A stretch of DNA of 64,000 nucleotides, from assembly GCF_023111095.1 (NCBI RefSeq), contig NZ_JALGYW010000002.1, positions 62,001 through 126,000 on the forward strand, read 5' to 3'. This document shows, piece by piece, positions 27,949 through 35,741 of the stretch (the stretch's first letter is position 1; each line of letters opens with the position of its first letter). This DNA comes from Maribellus sp. YY47 (GTDB taxonomy: Bacteria > Bacteroidota > Bacteroidia > Bacteroidales > Prolixibacteraceae). The notes beneath the pieces were generated by a model that worked only from the letters and a program-made list of their open reading frames with translations, searched no databases and was not told the DNA's origin. The translations under genes were made by a program, and so were the position numbers.

Positions 27949-28854
27949 ATGAAACAAGCAAATCAAAACCGAAGAATCTTTATCCGCAACCTGTCAATGA
28001 TCGCCGGAGCCAGTATGCTGCCGGGAGGTTTGCTGGCTTCCTGTAAAACGGCACCCGGATCGCAAATAAAGCTCGGCCTGGTTACTTATTTGTGGGCCAA
28101 AGATTGGGACATTCCGACCATTATACGGAATTGTACCGAAGCACAGATCGGAGGTGTTGAATTGCGCGTGGAACATGCCCACGGAGTAACGCTCGATCTT
28201 AGCCCGGCACAACGCGCCGAAGTAAAAAAACAGTTTGCCGACAGCCCGGTGAAAATTATCGGAATGGGTACCAACGAGGAATACCATTCGCCCGATCCGG
28301 CCAGATTGAAGGAGTCGATTGAAACGACCAAGCGGTGGCTGCAGCTGAGCAAAGACATTGGCGGCTCGGGAGTAAAGGTAAAACCCAACGCTTTCCCGGA
28401 AGGTGTGCCGCACGAAAAAACCATTGAACAAATCGGTAAGGCCCTCAACGAGCTGGGGCAATATGCCCTCGACATGGGACAGGTAATCCGGCTTGAAGTG
28501 CACGGCCGCGAAACACAGCTTTTGCCCAATATAAAAGCCATGATGGATTACGTCGGCAACAAAGGCACGGGTGTTTGCTGGAACTGTAACCCCGAAGACC
28601 TCGAAGGACAGGGACTGGAATACAACTTTAACCTGGTGAAAGACCGCTTTTCCGACATTTGCCATGTGCGCGAAATGAACGAAGGTGATTATCCCTACCA
28701 GGAACTGATGAACCTGTTTGTGAAAATGGATTACCCGGGATGGATCCTGCTTGAATGCCGCACCGACCCAGCCGATAAAGTAGCTGCCTTAAAGGAACAA
28801 CGCCAGGTTTGGCTCGATATGATTGCGAAGGCACAAGAAGGGCTGAAGGATTGA
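27949..28854 (+). CDS. sugar phosphate isomerase/epimerase-like TIM barrel, exported
   Basis: A 301-aa member of the xylose-isomerase-like/AP-endonuclease-2 TIM-barrel superfamily. The N-terminus has a twin-arginine-like leader (NRRIFIRNLSM, 7-17) and a possible lipobox (LLASC), so it is exported like the oxidoreductase at 1123. The barrel starts at IKLGLVTYLWAKDWD. Acidic and His residues expected as metal ligands occur in VELRVEHAHGV, RLEVHGRE, CWNCNPED, CHVREMN and LLECRTDP. Members isomerise or epimerise sugars or process inositols; the substrate is unknown. Probably co-transcribed with GH92. Confidence 0.85.
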   Translation: MKQANQNRRIFIRNLSMIAGASMLPGGLLASCKTAPGSQIKLGLVTYLWAKDWDIPTIIRNCTEAQIGGVELRVEHAHGVTLDLSPAQRAEVKKQFADSPVKIIGMGTNEEYHSPDPARLKESIETTKRWLQLSKDIGGSGVKVKPNAFPEGVPHEKTIEQIGKALNELGQYALDMGQVIRLEVHGRETQLLPNIKAMMDYVGNKGTGVCWNCNPEDLEGQGLEYNFNLVKDRFSDICHVREMNEGDYPYQELMNLFVKMDYPGWILLECRTDPADKVAALKEQRQVWLDMIAKAQEGLKD

Positions 28855-29090
28855 TCAGTTGAAGGACTGAGGGACTGAGGGATTGAATGCGTGAATGCTT
28901 AAATGCTTGAATGCAGAAATAAGCTTCGGGCTATTGCCAGATTGTAAAACGGTTAAATTGTGATCGAAGAACTGATTTACTAAAGTACCGATCAGTTGAA
29001 GGATTGAAAGAATGAATGCCGTAATGCTTAAATGCGAAATAAGCTGCGAGTTTAATGCCCTTCCAAATTGTGAAATTGTAATAAAAGAAC
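28853..29090. repeat. two diverged ~100-120-bp direct repeats
   Basis: Copy 1 (about 28853-28972) and copy 2 (28990-29090) both start with GATCAGTTGAAGGA(C/T)TGA and run through (G)AATGC..AATGCTTAAATGC, GAAATAAGCT(T/G)CG and a AAATTGTGA-like end to a GAAGAAC/AAAGAAC end. Inside copy 1 the short motif TGAATGC recurs several times. There is no coding potential. It is a degraded tandem duplication or a family of dispersed intergenic repeats. Confidence 0.6.
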
Positions 29091-29625
29091 GAGATTCCTT
29101 TCAAAACGAAACTGCAACTGACGAGTCGGAGAACAGCAACAAAGAACATCTTTTCCGACTTGTCACCCGCTTCTGAGAATCAATCAAGTTATCCATGTGC
29201 CTGAGTGGTTTTGTATATAAACCTATATAAATCAAAAAAATATACATCGCAGATAGCAGGAATAATTTTTATGTCTACTTTTAGCTTAACCAAATATCAA
29301 AAATCTTGAATGCGCTTTTTCACTTTAAGATCGAGAAACATGGTTTACAACTCTCAGTGAGTTTTACAAATCATGCCACCAGCAAAGAAATGAACATAAG
29401 TACACATTTCTGCTCTCTTTATGTTTCATCATATCTCTGTATCGATAAATTCGGGTGAGATCTCTCAGGCCTCCCCATCCTTTAAAATTTACGTAACGGA
29501 CTCCAAAATTTCCTTATGTAGCAAAACGACCGCTTGCATTAAGCGGATAATTCCATCCTATTAAGTCCTGCCTTAACATATGAATAAAAAATAAACCAGA
29601 ATGAAAAATAACCAATAAAAGAAGA
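28855..29625. other. 771-bp intergenic region between isomerase and T9SS genes
   Basis: Holds the direct repeats at 28853-29090, a conserved block at 29268-29323 that recurs at 32029-32096, and otherwise AT-rich sequence with no gene I can support. The promoter of the T9SS/Lcl pair should lie in its second half. Confidence 0.55.
29268..29323. repeat. flanking repeat, left copy
   Basis: TTTATGTCTACTTTTA followed by ATCAAAAATCTTGAATGCGC..TTTCAC. It matches 32029-32096 (TTTATGTTTACTTTTA, then ATCAAAAACCTTGAATACGC..TTTCAC) apart from a 12-bp length difference in the middle. The two copies flank the T9SS/Lcl gene pair in the same orientation. This is possibly the upstream control region of such a module. 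Confidence 0.55.
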
Positions 29626-30153
29626 ATGCACATGCGAAACAGACAAAGAATTAAACGTAAAAAGTCCCAATCAAAAGAATTGAGAGTGATACCATTTCTG
29701 ATCTTACTATTTTCCTTTTCTACTGTAACTGCACAGGAAAGCACCAACACTGCCGGTGGAAATGCATCAGGAGGCGGAGGATCAGTTAGCTATTCAGTAG
29801 GTCAGCCCGTTTACCATGCCTACAGCGCAACTAACGGCTCGGTAGCGGAAGGAGTACAACAAGCTTTCGAAATTTCCGTGGTTACAGCAATTGAGGAAGC
29901 CAAAACCATTAACCTTTTGGTCAGGGCTTATCCAAATCCAGCTACCGATCACCTTACATTGGAAGTGAAAAACTTCAAGCTTTCAGGTTTAACTTTTCAG
30001 TTGTACGATATGAACGGAAGGCTTTTGCAAAACGAAAAAATTACCGAGAGCCAAACAAGTATTTCCATGGGCCAACTTGTTCCTGCAACTTATTTCGTGA
30101 AAGTGATTCAGGACACCAGGGATGTTAAAACATTTAAAATCATCAAAAATTAG
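29626..30153 (+). CDS. small secreted protein with T9SS type A sorting domain
   Basis: A 175-aa protein. The basic N-terminus is followed by a signal sequence (VIPFLILLFSFSTVTAQ), then a Gly/Ser-rich linker (GGNASGGGGSVSYSVGQ) and a short beta segment. The last ~80 residues are a type IX secretion sorting domain: RAYPNPATDHLTLEV, LYDMNGRLLQ, then a final VPATYFVKVIQ...KTFKIIKN strand with a Lys-rich end. The protein would be translocated by T9SS and attached to the surface or released. The part between signal and sorting domain is only about 50 residues, so it may act as a carrier or stalk for the next gene product. The Lcl-domain gene starts 12 bp downstream. Confidence 0.88.
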   Translation: MHMRNRQRIKRKKSQSKELRVIPFLILLFSFSTVTAQESTNTAGGNASGGGGSVSYSVGQPVYHAYSATNGSVAEGVQQAFEISVVTAIEEAKTINLLVRAYPNPATDHLTLEVKNFKLSGLTFQLYDMNGRLLQNEKITESQTSISMGQLVPATYFVKVIQDTRDVKTFKIIKN

Positions 30154-30165
30154 AGTAAAAAGACA

Positions 30166-31566
30166 ATGAAAAAACTATATACCCTTCTCGCAGCTGTATT
30201 TATTGCTGCCAGTGTGTTTGCTCAGGCACCCGAAAAAATGAGCTATCAGGCAGTCATCCGTAACAGCAGTAACCAACTGGTAACCACCCAACAGGTTGGA
30301 ATGCAAATCAGCATACTTCAAGGCTCGGCCAACGGAACAGCAGTGTATGTGGAAACACAAACACCAAACACCAACGCCAACGGTTTAGTTAGCATTGAAA
30401 TTGGTAACGGATCGGTTGTTAGCGGCAACTTTACAGCCATTGACTGGGCAAACGGCCCTTATTTCATTCAATCGGAAACCGACCCCACTGGTGGGACAAA
30501 TTACACCATTACCGGAACAAGTCAGTTGCTGAGTGTTCCTTATGCCCTACATGCAAAGACGGCAGAATCCGTTACGGGAGGAATAGCAGAAACGGACCCG
30601 GTTTATACAAACAGTCAGGCAGCAAACATTACCGCAACCGACATTACCAATTTAAGCAATCTGTCGGGCACAAACACGGGAGATCAGGATTTAACTCCTT
30701 TGGCGACTAAAATCGCTTTAGCCGATTCAACGGCAAAAGTCCGTAGTGAAATTCCCGATGTAAGCGGATTTATCTCAACAGAAGCTGATCCTGAATTTAC
30801 AAACAGCGAGGCGGCAAATATTACTGCAGCCGATATTACCAATCTGCGTAATCAATCAGGCACGAACACGGGAGACCAGGATTTAAGTCCTCTGGCAACT
30901 AAAACTGCTTTAGCTGATTCTATTGCGCAGGTTCGCAGTGAAATTCCCAACACGGCAGATGGTTCGGAGACCAAGTTAACAGCAGGAACCAATGTAACCG
31001 TAACTGGCTCAGGAACAACTGCAAGTCCTTATGTGGTTAATGCAGGTGGAGTAACCAAATATTCTGTTGGAGACTTTGCACAGGGTGGTATTGTTTTTTA
31101 TGTTGATGAAACAGGACAACACGGGCTCGTATGTGCCAAAGATGATCAAAGTACCGGAATAAGATGGTATGCAGGAACTTATGGAAACACCCAGGCATAT
31201 ACAGAAGGTACATTTTCAGGCAAAACTAACACAACAATGATAATTGCAGCACATTATGCAATCGGAAACGACGGATTAGGTTATGCAGCCCTTGCTTGTG
31301 TTTATCTAAACGTTGTAGTAGGCGGACACTCTTACGGAGACTGGTATTTACCTTCAAAAAGTGAATTGAATATGATGTTTACTAATCGGGGAAAAATTAA
31401 TGCTACTGCCCTGGCAAATGGTGGAAAAGCTATTGCAAATGACTTCTATTGGAGTTCAACTGAGGGTAATCAAACCGATGCATGGGCTCAGTTTCTCCTT
31501 ACTGGGGAACAACTTACAGGCGACAAGGGAGCATTGGCTTACGTGCGTGCCATACGGGCTTTTTAA
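30166..31566 (+). CDS. secreted repeat protein with C-terminal Lcl/DUF1566 domain
   Basis: A 466-aa protein with signal peptide (LLAAVFIAASVFAQ). Residues about 21-135 (APEKMSYQAVIRNSSNQLV...SVPYALHAK) match the conserved head seen in many Bacteroidota surface and tail-fibre-like proteins. Two 64-residue repeats follow (143-206 and 207-about 263, each ending ALADS.A.VRSEIP and containing SGTNTGDQDL). The C-terminal third (about 300-466) fits the Lcl/DUF1566 collagen-binding-like fold: GGIVFYVDETGQHGLV, GDWYLPSKSELNMMF and a closing AYVRAIRAF. This suggests a surface adhesin or display protein paired with the T9SS protein before it. No enzymatic motif is seen. Confidence 0.8.
   Translation: MKKLYTLLAAVFIAASVFAQAPEKMSYQAVIRNSSNQLVTTQQVGMQISILQGSANGTAVYVETQTPNTNANGLVSIEIGNGSVVSGNFTAIDWANGPYFIQSETDPTGGTNYTITGTSQLLSVPYALHAKTAESVTGGIAETDPVYTNSQAANITATDITNLSNLSGTNTGDQDLTPLATKIALADSTAKVRSEIPDVSGFISTEADPEFTNSEAANITAADITNLRNQSGTNTGDQDLSPLATKTALADSIAQVRSEIPNTADGSETKLTAGTNVTVTGSGTTASPYVVNAGGVTKYSVGDFAQGGIVFYVDETGQHGLVCAKDDQSTGIRWYAGTYGNTQAYTEGTFSGKTNTTMIIAAHYAIGNDGLGYAALACVYLNVVVGGHSYGDWYLPSKSELNMMFTNRGKINATALANGGKAIANDFYWSSTEGNQTDAWAQFLLTGEQLTGDKGALAYVRAIRAF
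30592..30954 (+). repeat. in-frame 192-bp tandem repeat inside the Lcl-domain gene
   Basis: Unit 1 is 30592-30783 and unit 2 starts at 30784. Each unit encodes (T/A)DP.(Y/F)TNS.AANITA.DITNL..(L/Q)SGTNTGDQDL.PLATK.ALADS. The DNA differs at many third positions, so the duplication is not recent. Confidence 0.8.
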
Positions 31567-31573
31567 TCATTTG

Positions 31574-31616
31574 CCCTGTAAAGTAGCTTTGCAGAAGCAA
31601 AGCCTACTTTACGGGG
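31574..31616 (+). terminator. stem-loop downstream of T9SS/Lcl pair
   Basis: CCCTGTAAAGTAG-CTTTGC pairs with GCAAAG-C-CTACTTTACGGGG around an AGAA loop (one bulge and one G-T wobble), starting 8 bp after the Lcl-gene stop codon. The stem is long and stable and follows the stop codon, which fits a terminator, although no T-run follows. Confidence 0.65.
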
Positions 31617-32028
31617 TGAATTTACTTAATCCATTAATCCCCGTTCGCACCGATTCCTGCCTGCCACAAACAGGTGTAATTGGTGTGCAGTTCGGCAAAA
31701 CTGAAAATAAGCTTTGAGCTACGAGCCTCGAGCATACAGCAAAGTAAGATTCCTTCCCCTCTATCAGTGCACAGACTCGGGTCCGGAATGACATGGATTA
31801 TACATTTCATCCATGGCGCAAAAACAAAGTTCTAAGTCCAAAATATCACTGCGCCGCGAGAACATTATCCTAATTTGTCATCCCTATCCCGTGGGGAGAG
31901 GGATCTAAAATGCATTGGGATATAGCTACGAGCCAATCGCTTTGAGCTCCCGTCTTCAAACTTCCTGCATTTGATTTCGAGCCTGAAAACTACTCCATAA
32001 CATATTTTCAGAGGTAACATTAATCCTA

Positions 32029-32096
32029 TTTATGTTTACTTTTATTCCGGTAGTTAACAAAACTCTGAATCAAAAACCTTGAATACGCAATTTCAC
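32029..32096. repeat. flanking repeat, right copy
   Basis: Second copy of the block at 29268-29323, in the same orientation, 460 bp after the Lcl gene. If the block is the upstream region of a T9SS/Lcl-type module, this copy now has no such module behind it: the next gene is an unrelated orphan inside a cassette-like segment. Confidence 0.55.
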
Positions 32097-32125
32097 ATAA
32101 AAAGAAAAAGTTGGGTTCCACATAC

Positions 32126-32134
32126 GTTAGGGGT
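32126..32134 (+). other. cassette-boundary-like site, GTTAGGGGT
   Basis: Reads GTTAGGGGT, the reverse complement of ACCCCTAAC, which opens the attC-like palindrome at 32941-32949. In integrons a cassette begins with the TTRRRY half of its own attC, complementary to the first arm of the attC at its 3' end. That is the relation seen here. Confidence 0.5.
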
Positions 32135-32234
32135 AATTTTGAAAGAAAAAAATTAAGCCAATAGCTAGTATTAATTTTATGAGATTTATAGAATTTCTGA
32201 GAATAGATTTTTAAAACTTATAATAAATAAACAA

Positions 32235-32927
32235 ATGCAAGACTGGGTTAACATAGCACAAATTGCAACTGCAATAATTACCTTAATTGGTGTTGCTACT
32301 TCAGTTTGGTTATCGATTAAGGCTTTAAGAGAAGTTCAGCATGACAGAAAATTAAATCATAAACCATTTTTGTTGTTTGACTTTGGAGCAGAACAAATTC
32401 CTATTGAATTTGTAAAATGTGGCAAGGCAATTCCAGGAATTAATCCAAAATATGTTCAAATGGCATTTGCTCATTTACCAGATGACATTGAATCAATTAG
32501 AGTCAAACATTATGAAAAAGATGACAAAACAATTCTCATCGATTATGGTTCACTGAGAAATCATGGGAATGGACCTGCTCTTGGCGTGGAGGTTGTATTT
32601 AATCCTCAAAAAGTTTGGATAGGGTCTGAGAAATTCGAACTAAATCAAAACAAACTAAAAGAACCACAATATGAGCGTGGTTTAAATAAACTCCCAACAT
32701 ATCCAAGTCACATCGCTAAAGATTCAACTGGACAACTTCATAGAATACCTACTTTCATTGAAAAAGACTTTGAGAAAAAGATTTCGAGAGTTGACGGTAT
32801 TTTAGAAATTGAATACAAAGACATATTTATGAATGAATATGTAACGAAACAAGAGTTTAGAATTTTCACTGATTATTCGGCAGATGAAAAAAACATCACA
32901 TTTACTTTTAGCGACATTGAGAATTAA
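32235..32927 (+). CDS. hypothetical single-span membrane protein (cassette-like ORF)
   Basis: A 230-aa protein I do not recognise. One N-terminal transmembrane helix (WVNIAQIATAIITLIGVATSVWLSIKAL, 4-31) is followed by a basic segment and a probable cytoplasmic or periplasmic beta-rich domain (NHKPFLLFDFG...). The helix-plus-short-linker layout resembles many orphan proteins found in mobile cassettes and defence-like islands, but no motif supports a specific function. The gene is clearly more AT-rich than its CAZyme neighbours. It lies between a GTTAGGGGT site and an attC-like palindrome, as a gene cassette would. Confidence 0.7.
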   Translation: MQDWVNIAQIATAIITLIGVATSVWLSIKALREVQHDRKLNHKPFLLFDFGAEQIPIEFVKCGKAIPGINPKYVQMAFAHLPDDIESIRVKHYEKDDKTILIDYGSLRNHGNGPALGVEVVFNPQKVWIGSEKFELNQNKLKEPQYERGLNKLPTYPSHIAKDSTGQLHRIPTFIEKDFEKKISRVDGILEIEYKDIFMNEYVTKQEFRIFTDYSADEKNITFTFSDIEN

Positions 32928-32940
32928 AAATGAAAAAACT

Positions 32941-33077
32941 ACCCCTAACACAGTACATATTGCAGGGCGGGGTTAGGTGGTACGCCAACTGCGGATTCTC
33001 ACATTGCAGTTCCGTGTCCTTCGGACAGGAACGCTCTTCGAAATCCGCCCCGACAACATGTACCAACTGTTAAAAGC
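32941..33077 (+). other. attC-like imperfect palindrome
   Basis: Outer arms ACCCCTAACA (32941-32950) and TGTTAAAAGC (33068-33077) pair through TAACA/TGTTA. Next in are CAGTACAT against ATGTAC..ACTG, GGGCGG against CCGCCC, GCGGATT (about 32991) against AATCCGC (about 33043), and a central TTCCGTGTCC / GGACAGGAA hairpin with a TTC-type loop. The ~135-bp length is at the upper end of the attC range, and RYYYAAC/GTTRRRY-like ends are present with one mismatch. The alternative is a dispersed palindromic repeat of Bacteroidota. No integron integrase is in the window. Confidence 0.55.
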
Positions 33078-33103
33078 AATTTCAAAATACATATAACTTG
33101 ACA

Positions 33104-33625
33104 ATGATCACCCTGAATAAAATTAATATCATACTTGGATTGTTACTGATGTCGGTACATTGTGTAGCACAAATACCAAGGTTTAACATAGATGAAATTG
33201 CCCCTAAAATTGAAGTGGTGATTTCTAATTTTAAAGATTTGGATGAAGGTGAGCCGGTGAGGATTAAATGTGAGATTGTTAATAATACTGACTTTACTCA
33301 AAGACTGGAATTTACTGAATTTCATCCCTATCATAAAAAATTGCCCTATGCCACCTGTATCACTGCAACTGTTTATAATTTAAATGATAGTAGTTTATGT
33401 AGATACGAAACTCAATATTATATCTGGTCCACGTTATTTTCAGACAAAGATAAACAATACATAAACCTTAAACCAAAGGAGAAGATCGTAAGAGAATTGA
33501 ACATTAGCGAGATAACCGTTAATTGCTCCTGCGATTATAAAAAAGGATTTAAAAAAGGAAAATACAAAGTCCAGGTATTTGTACATTCGAAACCTTCCAA
33601 TATTCTGGAGATTGAAATAAAATGA
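33104..33625 (+). CDS. hypothetical secreted protein
   Basis: A 173-aa protein with a signal peptide (INIILGLLLMSVHCVAQ). The mature part looks like a small beta-sandwich (VVISNFKDLDEGEPVRIKCEIVNNTDFTQRLEF), similar in outline to intracellular proteinase inhibitor/BsuPI-like or Ig-like domains that tolerate a 'NNTD' loop. I cannot assign a family with confidence. The ATG at 33104 is preferred over a TTG at 33098. It follows the attC-like site by 26 bp and is AT-rich, so it may be the next cassette of the same array. Confidence 0.65.
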   Translation: MITLNKINIILGLLLMSVHCVAQIPRFNIDEIAPKIEVVISNFKDLDEGEPVRIKCEIVNNTDFTQRLEFTEFHPYHKKLPYATCITATVYNLNDSSLCRYETQYYIWSTLFSDKDKQYINLKPKEKIVRELNISEITVNCSCDYKKGFKKGKYKVQVFVHSKPSNILEIEIK

Positions 33626-33799
33626 TTAAACACTATAAAGCGGCAACACGATGTGTAAGTAATGACTGGGTGATAATAAATATTAAGAATTTGGCTCGCG
33701 TCAATACACTCCACGTTTGACAGCAATAGCTCCGAAACCCACCACGAACTAAAGATAGACTGATAAACAAACCCGAAATGAATACTTAACTAACTATAA

Positions 33800-34144
33800 A
33801 TGAAAACAACCCAATACAAACTATCGACTGACGACCTGGATAAAACAGTAAATTACTTAATCGAATTTCTGCCTTTTGATTATGAAAATCACAGTTTAAA
33901 CATGTCGGTTTTGGCATCAGAAGCCTATTACATGAGAAACGGTTCCACCCAGTTAAATATGATCATCGCCAAACGGGAAGCATCGTATCTTCTTATTGAT
34001 GTGATGGGAAGTGCCGGTGGTAGAGGTCCCCAGAACTGGGACTGGGGTTCTGAAAAAAGCTACATAAAAAATGTAAAGAGAGTATTAGACGAATACGCAA
34101 AAGAATTCAGCTTGACACTGGAAGAGCTTGAAACGACCGAATAA
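33800..34144 (+). CDS. hypothetical cytosolic protein, 114 aa
   Basis: No signal peptide and no recognised domain. Predicted mixed alpha/beta: TDDLDKTVNYLIEFLP helix, a central strand pair around LNMIIAKREASYLLIDVMG, a conserved-looking GSAGGRGPQNWDWG turn and a C-terminal helix (KNVKRVLDEYAKEFSL). Lies 174 bp after the secreted orphan. The spacer (33626-33799) contains AACACGATGTGTAAGTAATGACTGGG-like sequence that resembles one arm of a palindrome without a clear partner. Confidence 0.6.
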   Translation: MKTTQYKLSTDDLDKTVNYLIEFLPFDYENHSLNMSVLASEAYYMRNGSTQLNMIIAKREASYLLIDVMGSAGGRGPQNWDWGSEKSYIKNVKRVLDEYAKEFSLTLEELETTE

Positions 34145-34211
34145 GAAATCAGCTAGTGAAAATCGGTTAAAACCAAAATATCAAATGAATCATCTCCGCT
34201 TAACAAAATCC

Positions 34212-34631
34212 ATGAAAAAAGTAATAACGCTAAGCATCCTGACCTTTATTCTTTCTGCCTGCAGTTTTTCATTTTCGAAAAAGAATGAAATCAGAACAAA
34301 AAACCAATCCATCGACGGGGTGGAGTACTGGTTTAACAACTACGCTGAATACAGGAATACACAGGTGTTATTCGTAAAAAATTTCCAACTGAAAAACAGA
34401 GTTTCATTTTATGGTATGGGACAAGCGATTGAAAAAACAATTTACAAATCTGATTTTGAAAAACAGATTGATTTTAATGCCGTTGACGACTTTCAGATTG
34501 ACAGTGTGTCATTCCTGATCAACGAAAGAAAAGATAAAATCGATTTGATTTACTATGTGAATTTGGGGAATCAACACAAATCGGTTTCGATGATTCTGCA
34601 AAAAGACAAAGATGACTGGACGTTGCAATAA
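34212..34631 (+). CDS. hypothetical lipoprotein
   Basis: The ATG at 34212 gives a lipoprotein leader (MKKVITLSILTFILSACS, lipobox cysteine at 17) and a 139-aa product; a longer frame from 34128 overlapping the preceding gene is less likely. The mature part has alternating charged and aromatic residues with no known motif. It is 67 bp after the 114-aa orphan, so possibly the same transcript. Confidence 0.65.
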   Translation: MKKVITLSILTFILSACSFSFSKKNEIRTKNQSIDGVEYWFNNYAEYRNTQVLFVKNFQLKNRVSFYGMGQAIEKTIYKSDFEKQIDFNAVDDFQIDSVSFLINERKDKIDLIYYVNLGNQHKSVSMILQKDKDDWTLQ

Positions 34632-34707
34632 AAATACCCTATTCAAATCCATCCGCACAGCTAAGGCTCCACAGAGCATCATTACGCGAACCAAAAACAG
34701 AATATAA

Positions 34708-35589
34708 ATGATAGCATTAACATCAAAAAATTATCCGAACATTGCGCAGAGTTTTGGCATTACAGGAATAGTAGTACTTGGCACCCTGTTGCTTAGCCCG
34801 GTAAACATGGTATTAAACAAGCTGATCGGGAAAGAAGCTTCCATGCTGGTCTATTATCTTTTAGCAGTAGGTTTACCTTTGGCGATAGTGTATTCCATCC
34901 GAAAAAGTAAAACCCAACGCTGCTCGTTCAACCTCGACATCGAAAATAAACGAACCATTCCTTTTGTGGTAGTCGGAACAATCGCTTTACTTTTTGGTGT
35001 CATTTCACCCATTGCCAGCACTATTCCCGTACCCGACAGTATTAAAAAAGCGCTGTTGGATTTTGGGAGTCAAACCGGTATTTTTGCCTTTATCCTGATG
35101 GTGATTGCGGCTCCGGTACTGGAGGAAATAATATTCAGGGGAATTATGCTGGATGGCCTGCTGAGACAATATTCGCCCGTCAAATCCATACTTATTTCCA
35201 GCTTCCTTTTCGGATTGGTTCATCTCAATCCGTGGCAATTTGTAACCGGATTTATCATCGGCATTTTTTCGGGATGGGTGTATTGCCAAACCCAAAGCCT
35301 GTCACTTTCGGTTATTATTCACGCAGCGGCTAATTTAAGCGGGTATATCACGCGCCATTTTATCGACATGGATACCTCGGTAAACGAAACCCTAACCGAA
35401 GCCTATGGCGGAACCACCAGGGCGGTACTGATCATCAGCGGAACAGTATTGATTGCGGGAATGTGTATCTACTTCCTGCACCGGGAATTTCAAAAACAAC
35501 AGCCCAAGAAAGACTGGCTTCACCCAAGTGAGCCCATTTCTTCTGCTGACACATTCCTTTCAGCCGGCAAGGAAAAATTGGGGAAATAA
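34708..35589 (+). CDS. CPBP-family intramembrane metalloprotease (Abi/CAAX-like)
   Basis: A 293-aa polytopic protein with about eight membrane segments. The three conserved motifs of the CPBP family are present: EEIIFRG with Glu139/Glu140 and Arg144, then GLVHLNPW with His172, then SVIIHAAANL with His205. Members act as CAAX-type prenyl endopeptidases, bacteriocin self-immunity proteins or housekeeping proteases; nothing here selects one. A hydrophilic C-terminal tail ends the protein. It is 76 bp after the orphan lipoprotein and 152 bp before the serine hydrolase. Confidence 0.88.
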   Translation: MIALTSKNYPNIAQSFGITGIVVLGTLLLSPVNMVLNKLIGKEASMLVYYLLAVGLPLAIVYSIRKSKTQRCSFNLDIENKRTIPFVVVGTIALLFGVISPIASTIPVPDSIKKALLDFGSQTGIFAFILMVIAAPVLEEIIFRGIMLDGLLRQYSPVKSILISSFLFGLVHLNPWQFVTGFIIGIFSGWVYCQTQSLSLSVIIHAAANLSGYITRHFIDMDTSVNETLTEAYGGTTRAVLIISGTVLIAGMCIYFLHREFQKQQPKKDWLHPSEPISSADTFLSAGKEKLGK

Positions 35590-35741
35590 CAATTGGCATT
35601 ATATTTACAGGCAAAAGCACGACAAGCGGTCAGCAGGGAGAAAATAAACTAAAATCCAGAAAAAAATCGCGATCCGTTTAGGCCGGCTTTTACGGTAATC
35701 GACTGTAAAACCATTATAAACCGATAAAGCCAATTGAAAAC

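Larger units (their letters stand above)
31567..32234. other. 668-bp non-coding stretch before the orphan-gene region
   Basis: Contains the stem-loop at 31574-31616, two scattered GAGCTACGAGCC/AGCTACGAGCC copies (about 31715 and 31926), the right flanking repeat 32029-32096, and a GTTAGGGGT site at 32126-32134 that is complementary to the start of the attC-like palindrome at 32941. No gene is supported. Confidence 0.5.

Noticed and set aside
28853-29090. CRISPR array
   Set aside because: Only two diverged long repeats without uniform spacers and no cas genes.
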